A stretch of 64,000 nucleotides of DNA. Source: Tubiluchus corallicola. Lineage: Eukaryota; Priapulida; Priapulimorpha; Priapulimorphida; Tubiluchidae. The notes below the pieces were generated by a model, which saw only the letters and a list, made by a program, of their open reading frames with translations, did no database searches and had not been told where the DNA came from. The stretch is from contig JAQGDQ010000445.1 of NCBI GenBank assembly GCA_030141605.1, positions 62,001 to 126,000 on the forward strand, written 5' to 3'. Shown here in pieces: positions 54,061-64,000 of this stretch (position 1 is the first letter of the stretch; every line of letters begins with the position of its first letter). The position numbers and the translations under genes were made by a program.

Positions 54061-55799
54061 AACTATAAATGTCACATTATATACGAAATTTAATTTCTAC
54101 AATATAAATACATATAGGGGCTAATATTACCCGCAATGGTTTCAATTATATAATTTTAATAATACGCCGTTCCTACATTTTTACACTAGAACTGTAGAAC
54201 CATCCTAATTCATGCCACAGACAGTTCATTTGTTAGCAATGCGATTATTGATGAGTGAATTAAGCTGATATTAAGTAGTATTGATTCGATTCACATAACT
54301 TATAAATTTTTCATCTAGCCCTGAATATCATCTACTATCTACATGCGCGCGCAGAAATAGATAACCTACAGTGATTATAACATGTACAAACTTCTAACAA
54401 ACGTGTATTGGAAAATATAACGTACAGTGATGGGCATAGGATTTGTTTACAACGCTTGATCCTAAATGCTTAATTTATCCCTGTTTTTCTAAATACCCGA
54501 TAAGCGATCAACATTAAATAAATGCACAGAAATAAAAGACAAACAAATCAGGGATAATTTTAGGAAAATAATTACGCAATAAATATTTAGCATTATAATC
54601 ATAGTAATATTTAAATAATATATAACTTTTCCACAGGGTATTTTAAGCTCATAAAAAATACAATTTATTTCAGTTGATGACAGCAAAATAATAGAAAAAA
54701 AACCTGCATTACAAGCGTCTAATATTTAAATAAAAACGCAACATGAAAATAAAAAAATCAATATAATTTATAAGGAATAAATTAACATTAGCATAAATAT
54801 TTTATTACATTTTCCTTAATTGGTTAAATATATTTTTTATTTTTCTATAAGTCGAATAAGTCTATAAAAATATACAGTTGCGAAATTTTTCTTAAAAACT
54901 TTGTGCTTGTAACTTCTTCATAGCAGATAATAATTAAAAGAAATTTACCGGTAAGTATGGACGCATAAGAAAACGGATTCTATGAAAGATCAACACACTA
55001 GAATAGCACCAAAAAATGTGTACAACCATTTCTCTGTATATTAAATGTCGAATTTGTAAAGACTACACACATTTTCTTAGCAATTATAATTATTATAATT
55101 TAGAAGTGAATTCTTTTCAAATATTTATATCAACTTTTTTTTAATTCCTAAGAAAAATGAATGACATCGACCATTTTAATTCACGCTGGCCTAAAATAAC
55201 ATTTAAACATTTACGTTAACTGCATGAGAAACAGAAACAGAGGCTATAACGTTATGCTTGCTTTCTCGCGGAACTCCTGCAGTACAGAATTCACATTTAT
55301 ATCTTGCCTATATCCTGAACACGTGAGCTCATAATAAACACGAAAACGTAGGCCTAGCTACAGACTCGTACAGTAGAAAAATTACGGATCTACAAAATTC
55401 GTTTAAATTAAGCGACGGCTCTTGCAATAAAAATTTAAAGTGCTGATATAGTGCAACAGTAGCGATCAACTATACTTGACAATTCAATTTACCCTAAAGC
55501 AATTATCATTTTCCTTCGTTTCACTAACTACAGGCCTACTAACTACCCAACAGACTCTACAGCCTAATATACAGTACATGGAATGCTGGCCTAAGTATAA
55601 AAATTATACTGTACAGAACAAGCAAAATATGCGCATCTTTGTACAGTAGTTTAGATTTATCGAAACTGAAATCACAAACGCTATACAGCAGAAATACCTC
55701 ACGCAGACATAATTACAATATTAACCTTTGCATTCGCCCGTTGTCTTCTAAATCTACGTAAATTATTTGCCACGTAGCTGCTAGAAAGCCGTGCAGAAA

Positions 55800-55970
55800 T
55801 AAAATTCGTTTACAAATTCCTCAGCCGAGCAGGAACAGCAGCCAACAGCTCGGTAGACTGGTGCGCAACTTGCTTATCGGTGCACGTCTGCGCAACGTAT
55901 GTAGGCGCGCCGCCACTCTACGCCGAAGGTCAATACAGCCAGTGATCGTATTTACGTGAACGCGGAGCAA
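55800..55970. promoter_or_regulatory. GC/CpG-richer patch, possible promoter
   Basis: A stretch with many CpGs (GCGCGCC, CGCCGAAGG, GAACGCGGAGC) in otherwise very AT-rich DNA. It could be an alternative BMI1 promoter or that of a divergent gene; no exon could be attached. Confidence 0.3.
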
Positions 55971-56250
55971 AGCAGGAAAAAATTATTTCAATAAAACTGC
56001 CGTCATTGAAGACAAACTAACGAACACAATGAAATAAGAAAAAGTCACACTAGCTGCACTAAACTTGTATTAAATGTTGTCACAATTTTTAACTAGAATC
56101 AGCTTTTATATAAAGGTTAAATAATTAAAATATGAATAATTTTACGGGGGAATATTTAATCGTTATCACTACAACGCATATCATTAACGTTAAATTCGTA
56201 GAAACTTAAACCTACATGAGTCACGATAAGCTTTCCAGAAAACTATTTCT

Positions 56251-56481
56251 TTGTCTTTTCTAGCAGCAAATTATTTTGCAATGTGGAAAATTTACAGACA
56301 AAAAGCGAAAAATTATTTCTTCAAATTATACAAGGCAAGCGGCGCTACATTAAGAAACGTTAGAAAGAGGTACAATATTCACCCGAGTTCAGTATTCAAT
56401 TATAAGCCGTACAATACTCCAAACAAATATTTGGATAAGCATTTTATTTTCCACGTGCATAAACTGGGCAATATTTACTGA
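56251..56481 (+). other. Unassigned 76-codon open frame
   Basis: Basic, aromatic-rich frame in AT-rich DNA. I do not recognise it, it has no splice or context support and it is probably chance. Confidence 0.1.
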
Positions 56482-56789
56482 TATACGGAAATACCAGAAT
56501 TACATATTTTACATTTGCAATGTACGGAATTCAGCTTCTATATGCAAAAGTGCATATGATTTGTGCATATAATTTATATAGTCCTACATCATCTGTAAAT
56601 TATAAGATTACAATGATGCAGACCTAATTACGAGAATACGATAAAATGATTAAATATCACTTCTCACATCGTAAATTATTTACCTGACGTTTTTATTTGT
56701 AAATAAAATAGTCGCTTAACTAATAAATGCTGCTCACACACAAGGTATTCGCCCAAACAATTTGAGGGAGAAAATATTTAATTCTGTAT

Positions 56790-57105
56790 TAAGTGTTGCC
56801 AGCTGACAAACCTAAGTGTTGCCAGTCAAAACAAAATTTTGTTTTAAATGTTGCCAGCTGAGACAAACTTAAGTGTTGCCAGCCAAGACAAAATTTTGTT
56901 TTAAGTGTTGCCAGCAAAGACAAACCTAAGCGTTGCCAGCCAAGACAAAATTTTGTTTTAAGTGTTGCCAGCTAAGACAAACCTAAGCGTTGCCAGCCAA
57001 GACAAAATTTTGTTTTAAGTGTTGCCAGCCAAGACGAAATTTTCTTTTAAGTGTTGCCTGAGTGTTGCTATAAAGACAAAACTAGGTGTTGCCAGCCAAG
57101 ACAAC
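56790..57105. repeat. Composite ~60-bp tandem repeat
   Basis: Alternating half-units AAGTGTTGCCAGCTAAGACA / AACCTAAGCGTTGCCAGCC / AAGACAAAATTTTGTTTT, about five composite units, decaying at the right side. Confidence 0.9.
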
Positions 57106-57316
57106 CCTATCAGATTCCATTCTAATTTTCAAAGTTCCATTCATCCGCCGTTATACCGAATGCCTCAGTCAATAAAAAAACGGCAAATGCGAATTAAAAA
57201 AAACTAAATAATTTGCTTAAATAAAGTGTTATAAAATACTGCAAAATTAACGCATCTTTAATTGTGCTAAAAATTTAAACAGCATAGACGTCAAGCTCTT
57301 GGCTTTGTGGGTTCAA

Positions 57317-57720
57317 ACACAAGAAGACCCTCTTCATAAACGAAGCTTAAAAGATTCGTCTTGAAATTTTATATCACTTACATGCTGTATTATTGCCATT
57401 TTAACAGTAGGTCGTTTGAAACAAGTTTAGAAAACGTTGTGTAAAGTTTGAAATAATAATCATAGCATTTGTAGCACATTTTTCACTAACAAAACAACAA
57501 GTAAAATTACTTTACATTGTCAGTAAGATTAATACGTATTTTTTGGTGAGCCAGTAGTGATTTCTGTAGATAGTGAAACAAACAGTTAACGTAAATATTT
57601 TAAATCACCAAACATTTTCTTTTCCTGTTAAATACATCTTTCAAATAGGTAAGCGCAATGTTAAGTAGTATAGACTGGATAGTTTAAAGTTTCCCCGTCT
57701 TCTCAATTAGGAAAAGCTGA
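57317..57720 (+). mobile_element. ~610 bp MITE family, truncated copy
   Basis: AACACAAGAAGACCCTCTTC start and CGTCTTGAAATTTTATATC, GGTCGTTTGAAACAAGTTTA blocks; the right terminal repeat is not clear. Confidence 0.6.
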
Positions 57721-58189
57721 GAAAACCGAATTTTTCGTAAATCGATAAAAATGGAAAGACGTTCTCATTTAACCAACTCCTTCCAACAATTTAGAAGAAA
57801 AAAAATCATTATTTTTATAAAAAAAGTTTACGCCCGAATGTAGTTCAAAGTAGGCTTACAGTGTGAGCAGCTAAGACACCATAACCAATTATACTGAACC
57901 AAATAAGAATAGGCGAGGCCTAAATCAGAGATTGTATGCATAACTACATACAGGCTCTAAGCAACATGAATTCAATTATAATACATTAAATTAACGTGCA
58001 ATTTAAACAAAATAATAATATTGTAGCGGGGATGCAAGCCCATGAATTAGGCAATTTAAGACTACAGGTCTGTCGAAATTAAATTAGAATTCAAGCCCAA
58101 CACAAATATTATCAATGAAATTTAGCTTTTAAGAGAATATGTAACGCGCTTGTAATTTTTTCACCTATCTAATTCCTATAATTGCAAAA

Positions 58190-59863
58190 ATACAAATACA
58201 GAATTATTCTTCTATCAAAGATGCGCAGAAACACACAAATATAGAATTATTCTTCTATCAAAGATGCGCAGAAACACACAAATACAGAATTATTCCTCGA
58301 TCAAAGATGCGCAGAAACACACAAATATAGAATTATTCCTCTATCAAAGATGCGCAGAAACACACAAATACAGAATTATTCCTCGATCAAAGATGCGCAG
58401 AAACACACAAATACAGAATTATTCCTCTATCAAAAATGCGTAGAAACACACAAATACAGAATTATTCCTCTATCAAAGATGCGTAGAAACACACAAATAC
58501 AGAATTATTCCTCTATCAAAGATGCGTAGAAACACACAAATATAGAATTATTCCTCTATCAAAGATGCGCAGAAACACACAAATACAGATTTATTCCTCT
58601 ATCAAAGATGCGCAGAAACACACAAATACAGAATTATTCCTCTATCAAAAATGCGTAGAAACACACAAATACAGAATTATTCCTCTATCAAAGATGCGTA
58701 GAAACACACAAATACAGAATTATTCCTCTATCAAAGATGCGTAGAAACACACAAATATAGAATTATTCCTCTATCAAAGATGCGCAGAAACACACAAATA
58801 CAGAATTATTCCTCTATCAAAGATGCGCACAAACACACAAATATAGAATTATTGTTCTATCAAAGATGAGTAGAAACACACAAATACAGAATTATTCCTC
58901 TATCAAAGATGAGTAGAAACACACAAATATAGAATTATTCCTCTATCAAAGATGCGCACAAACACACAAATATAGAATTATTCGTCTATCAAAGATGCGC
59001 AGAAACACACAAATATAGAATTATTCCTCTATCAAAGATGCGTAGAAACACACAAATACAGAATTATTCCTCTATCAAAGATGAGTAGAAACACACAAAT
59101 ATAGAATTATTCCTCTATCGAAGATGCGTAGAAACACACAAATACAGAATTATTCCTCTATCAAAGATGCGTACAAACACACAAATACAGAATTATTCCT
59201 CTATCAAAGATGCGTACAAACACACAAATACAGAATTATTCCTCTATTAAAGATGCGTACAAACACACAAATACAGAATTATTCTTCTATCAAAGACGCG
59301 TACAAACACACAAATACAGAATTATTCCTCTATCAAAGATGCGTACAAACACACAAATATAGAATTATTCCTCTATCAAAGATGCGCAGAAACACACAAA
59401 TATAGAATTATTCCTCTATCAAAGATGCGTAGAAACACACAAATACAGAATTATTCCTCTATCAAAGATGCGTAGAAACACACAAATATAGAATTATTCC
59501 TCTATCAAAGATGCGTAGAAACACACAAATACAGAATTATTCCTCTATCAAAGATGCGTAGAAACACACAAATACAGAATTATTCCTCTATTAAAGATGC
59601 GTACAAACACACAAATATAGAATTATTCCTCTATCAAAGATGCGTAGAAACACACAAATAGAGAATTATTCCTCTATCAAAGATGCACAGAAACACACAA
59701 ATACAGAATTATTCCTCTATCAAAGATGCGTAGAAACACACAAATATAGAATTATTCCTCTATCAAAGATGCGTAGAAACACACAAATATAAAATTATTC
59801 CTCTATCAAAGATGCACAGAAACACACAAATACAGAATTATTCCTCTATCAAAGATGCGTGTG
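58190..59863. repeat. 43-bp minisatellite, about 39 copies
   Basis: Unit AAACACACAAATACAGAATT, ATTCCTCTATCAAAGATGCG, TAG. Variants: TACAG/TATAG, GCGTAG/GCGCAG/GCGTAC/GAGTAG. The 93-aa frame at 59124-59405 is an artefact of three units (129 bp) staying in frame. Confidence 0.98.
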
Positions 59864-59999
59864 TTAGCCCATAATTTTTTGACGCGCATGTAGTTTAGGC
59901 CTATAGACGGATGTAATCTACTATTAGCAGTTTTGTCGTCAAATACTAAGGCCAATCTCACATCAAACACATGTAGGGCCACTGCCTAATTCACAAATT

Positions 60000-60240
60000 T
60001 CAACCGGGGAACCTAATCTCGGAACTGCTACAGTCCGTATTGACAACAGAACCTGACCTCCGCCATATTGAATCGCTCTATACCAGCAAGAACGTTCACA
60101 GAGCGAGCTTCGTGAACGCGCGCGGCCATGTTTTTACAGCATGCAACCAAATACGTAATCGGCAAAACGCATCTTCGAGCGCTGAAATGTTTAAGAGTTT
60201 TTGCATCCGCATCAGTGTTAAACGCTGCACGTTCAACTGA
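60000..60240. promoter_or_regulatory. CpG-richer patch with CCGCCAT / GGCCATG motifs
   Basis: Contains CCGCCATATTG and GCGCGGCCATG, resembling YY1-type sites near metazoan promoters, plus many CpGs. No linked gene was found, so this is tentative. Confidence 0.25.
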
Positions 60241-60351
60241 GCCCGTTCTTATACCCGTTACTGTTGTCAGATTAACCGACTAACACAGAAAATTTTGTAA
60301 ACTAACAGGCACAGAGGCTAAACACGGCTAATTTTCTCAAGTTTGTCTTAA

Positions 60352-60804
60352 CCCTTTCAGTCCCAAATTATTTTTTAATAATTTTTTGATTTGGTACTTT
60401 TGTTCAGTATGTCCATCTTGTTTACACATAATAATTATTTTTTTCTACCTGTGCCCGCGTGGTAAATATAGCCTGTAACCCACGGGATACATTGGGATTC
60501 AATGGAAGCATAAAATGTGCTTCATTTTGCAACTACTGATAATTTTTTAAAGTATTTAAGACATTTAGTATGCACGCTATGCTGATCTGTACAAAGTCGT
60601 CTCTAAAGTACTGTACCTTGCACAGTTTTTTATGATATGTAGATTTTCTAGTTTGCCATTTTATCACCATTTTTAGTCTATTGTTATTGGCTTAAATCAA
60701 AATAACTATTAACAGATCAAATAACTGTCAATTTTAAAATTTTTATTAATTTTAAAGACAGAAAATATTCTCGTATCCCAAGGGATACAACGGGTATGAA
60801 AGGG
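60352..60804. mobile_element. piggyBac-like MITE with TTAA target duplication
   Basis: Left TTAA (60348-60351) then CCCTTTCAGTCCC; right GGGTATGAAAGGG then TTAA (60805-60808). Sub-terminal inverted blocks CCCACGGGATAC and TCCCAAGGGATAC. About 453 bp, non-coding. Confidence 0.88.
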
Positions 60805-60869
60805 TTAATTATAATTACAGAGTGTACGAAACTCTTCTTAAATATACAGCATTCTCTTTCTAAGTGTAC

Positions 60870-61022
60870 AGCATGTAATTTAATTTAATTTAATTTAATT
60901 ACTTCTTAACCGAAGCTGAATAGTTTTGTTAATTCGTAAATCACATAAACTCTTGCAACTTATAGTCGCGTTTTTAAAAACGACGTAAAATAAACAGGGT
61001 ATCTTATCTTATCTTATCTTAA
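60870..61022 (+). mobile_element. LINE-like 3' end with (TTATC)n tail
   Basis: (TTTAA)n near 60880, a GTCGCGTTTTTAAAAACGAC hairpin near 60966-60985, then AATAAACAGGG and (TTATC)4. Same tail type as 5828-5850. Confidence 0.5.
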
Positions 61023-61375
61023 ACAACATGTCCGTCCAAAATCTCTTTTGGCAATCATATTCAAATTTACAGCGTTATTGTATACAATCTTCTTGATAAA
61101 TCGCAAATAGGACAGGTAACGTTGCAGCCGCCACGGCAAAAGATTCAAGTGGAAAAAAAGAGATTTTCAAAGCCTGCGGGAAACGTAAATTACGAAACTG
61201 AAACTAAACTATTTTATTAATAGAAATAAACAGTCTTATCACACCAATTAGACAACACGAGTCTATACAGGTATATATGAAAAACGTTTTGCACTTATTA
61301 TAGTAAATAATGAACTAAAGAAACAGACAAGGCGACTGTTACTGTTACACGCAGGCGTACGAAAGCAAATTTTGC

Positions 61376-61800
61376 AAAGGGGCGCTCAAAGAGTTTGCCC
61401 TAAAAATTTCTATTCTGTGAAGGGGTGTTCAGGGAATTTGCCCTAAATATTTTTATTCTGTAAACGGGTGCTCAAGGAATTTGCCCTAAAAATTTCTATT
61501 CTGTAAAAGGGTGCTCAAGGAATTTGCCCTAAAAATTTCTATTCTGTAAGTAGGTGCTCAAGGAATTTGCCCTAAAAATTTCTATTGTGTAAAGAGGTGC
61601 TCGAGGAATTTGCCCTAAAAATTTCTATTCTGTAAAGGGGTGCTCAAGGAATTTGCCCTAAAAATTTCTATTCTGTAAAGGGGTGCTCAAGGAATTTGCC
61701 CTAAAAATTTCTATTCTGTAAAGTGGTGGTCAAGGAATTTGCCCTAAAAATTTCTATTCTGTAAAGGGGCGCTCAAGGAATTTGCCTAAAAATTTCTAAG
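61376..61800. repeat. 42-bp minisatellite, 10 copies
   Basis: Unit AAGGGGTGCTCAAGGAATTT, GCCCTAAAAATTTCTATTCT, GT. Confidence 0.97.
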
Positions 61801-62537
61801 TTGCCCTAGCCTAATTTAAACTATTTACAAATAAGCACAAAGAAAAACAAAATTATTCAAAAAATATATTTATATACACATACTTGTATATAAGAGAAGT
61901 TTTTAAATTTGACTAAAAAACTTATAATTCTAACGAGACACAAACACAAATTCACCGTTTGCGTTTTCATACTGAGGAAACGTGCAAATACTTTATACTA
62001 GTTCAGAAATACAAAAGAAATAATGGTACCGGTCTGTATTTTTTTCTTTGCAAATGTATGTGTAACCTAGCTAGCCTTGTACGGTGAACATGTACTTAAA
62101 AATGTATGCGAACCTATGCGAGTTTAGTGACCCACATTTCGTAGTAGTTACATGCATCATTACTATATCAACTTAAAAAAACTTATAAGAAACGTTTAGC
62201 AACAATCAGTGAAACATTTGAGGCTGAAATTTTTAAGTTTGAAATTTGAAATCACTATTAAATCACTCTTAAAAATAATAAGCTTTCGCCCTGAAAATGT
62301 ACAATTCGTTAGTCCTATAGGAGTGCTGCCTCTCCCCTCAGATCCCCCCCCCCCACACACACACTCCCTATATGGCCTCCGACATGAATGTTGATTTAAT
62401 CCCGAAGGTTTAATCACTGCTGTACATCCATGCTGTGATGCATTACCGTTTGACAAATAATTTTCATGGCTGTAACTACTTCTCAATATTTTTTGCTACC
62501 GTCACAGATTAAGTGCTGTTCAAGGCGTGATATAAAG

Positions 62538-63006
62538 TAGGGTTCCCGCAGAATTTTAAAATAAATTTCCCTGACTTTTCCCTGACTAAATATTGATTTT
62601 CCATGACCAAGAGAAGTAGAAATTGTATTACCAGTATACACGTCCAAACATTTTTGTGTATGGCCATTCCTACATATACTGATAAATAATGTGTCGACAC
62701 AGTTGCAGTAGTGCAAACTGAATTACACTAATCACATTAAATAAACTTTCTTAATCCAATCATTATTTTTGGAACAGAAATCGAAACTGGGAGCCTGTCA
62801 TACCAAATTGTATTTGAACACGAATCGCTGAAAAATATTTTTCGAAAAATATCGATTCACGGTGATTATTTTTGCAACTGTTTCTAATTTCCCTGACTTT
62901 TCGCCAGATTTTCATCATTTTCCCCGAGTTTAATAAATCATCCTTTTCCCTGACTTTCCAGGATATCCTGTATTTTCCAGGATTTTCCCTGACCGTGGAA
63001 ACGCTG
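62538..63006. mobile_element. hAT-like MITE remnant (TTTCCCTGAC-rich)
   Basis: TAGGGTTCCC at the left and GGAAACGCTG at the right are imperfect inverted ends, with repeated TTCCCTGACTTTTC sub-terminal blocks. ATAAAG flanks both ends but the 8-bp duplication is not exact. Confidence 0.55.
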
Positions 63007-63394
63007 ATAAAGGCTATAAGTTCTATATCCCACTCAAACAACTATTTTTGCGTACAACAGACATTTACAAAAATATTTATAAAAATTACGTAGACAGTTT
63101 TAGCCACAATAAAGCAGAAAAGATGAATATATAATTTCTTTCAAAGAAAGAATAGTCATTTACGTCAGTCGAAAGTACGGCAGCCACGAGCTGTCAAAAA
63201 GGAAAATATAGTTGATTCATTCATCTACTAATAATGAAATTGACTAAATTTCTGTTAATCTGCAAAACTTATTAATAAATTTAATCTACATTACGTGAAT
63301 TACAAAGGAAACAACACGCGTACTTTGATACGTTTGAATTTCCGAAAAACTCCTACAGAAAGTGCAGCTGTCAAATTAGCAAAAACTGCACGAT

Positions 63395-63398
63395 GTCA

Positions 63399-63430
<32 letters not shown>

Positions 63431-63480
63431 ACATATATATTATACACATATGATATATTATATATATATTATGTATATAT
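63395..63480. repeat. (AT)n tract
   Basis: (TA)n microsatellite followed by ATATTGTTGTAC duplicates. Confidence 0.9.
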
Positions 63481-64000
63481 TGTTGTACGAAATATTTATA
63501 GAAGAGTTAAAGCCGTTTTAAACGAACACATAGGCCTAAGCCTAAATTTTAACAAGTTTAGGCCAATATAGTTTTGCTTTGTGTGGAGTAACTACAAAAA
63601 ATGTACAAATACAAAGTTTGTTTTAAGACAAGCATCGCTGCTAAAAAATCTATTAGCTTCACTGTTCGGTTTTCGTAGAAAAATTGACACCGAATTATCA
63701 AATGTTTATCATTGACGTTTCCAGTAAACAGACCATTTTGTTACATGAAAGTTACAAAAGGTTTCATAGATTTTTTGTGTAAATCCAGATTTAAGAACAG
63801 TAGCGCAAGGATGGTAAGTTCGTATCTTAAAAACACTTTTTAGATTGCATATGAAAGACGTGTTCAAAATACATTAAACTCTCGGCTAAATTGCTTGGAC
63901 AATTCCACCATAAACACCGAATTTCCACCAACTCGCTGAAAAGGCAGCTGAAATATTCAAGATTTGATTCCAGACACAAATTCTCGTGATCTGCGCCTAA

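Noticed and set aside
56251-56481. 76-codon frame as a small gene
   Set aside because: No recognisable motif, no splice support, AT-rich context; treated as chance.

Overview
This is a 64 kb, AT-rich window of an animal nuclear genome. It carries spliced genes with canonical GT/AG introns, abundant DNA-transposon MITEs, LINE and SINE remains, and many mini- and microsatellites. Protein content, 5' UTR-style splicing and repeat types point to an invertebrate bilaterian. A lophotrochozoan such as a mollusc is my best guess, inferred from the SINE and LINE style and from the long Psc-like Polycomb protein; the sequence does not prove it. I see no prokaryotic or viral gene content.

Three complete protein-coding genes can be assembled exon by exon with intact reading frames. 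(1) PEDS1/TMEM189 (plasmanylethanolamine desaturase, Kua family), + strand, five exons between 394 and 16380, 279 aa. (2) COMMD3, + strand, six exons between 21297 and 29908, 197 aa. (3) A BMI1/PCGF4-type Polycomb RING protein, - strand, eight coding exons between 46327 and 34957, about 1163 aa. Its first 230 or so residues are a textbook RING plus RAWUL, and a further ~930 residues of low-complexity, charged, apparently disordered sequence come from one giant last exon. COMMD3 and BMI1 are neighbours here as in vertebrates, but they converge tail to tail instead of lying in tandem.

Layout: 1-16380 PEDS1, with a LINE fragment, a LINE 3' end, several MITEs and a 3.8 kb 41-bp minisatellite in its introns, plus a 96-bp tandem duplication of its last 3' splice site. 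16381-21296 is intergenic and holds a nested hAT-in-mariner-like MITE. 21297-29908 is COMMD3, with another hAT MITE, a pogo-like MITE and LINE tails in its introns. 29909-34956 is intergenic between the convergent genes and holds a foldback element with a captured LINE fragment. 34957-46347 is BMI1. 46348-64000 is upstream of BMI1: satellites, MITEs, a (GATA)n tract, a candidate non-coding exon at 48634-48730, and a candidate first exon/promoter near 52.2 kb with a perfect E-box palindrome.

The three genes act in different processes (ether-lipid desaturation, COMMD/retriever-type trafficking and ubiquitin regulation, chromatin repression), so there is no operon-like functional unit. What deserves attention is the architecture of the Polycomb protein, the COMMD3-BMI1 linkage, the duplicated splice acceptors and the nested or foldback mobile elements.
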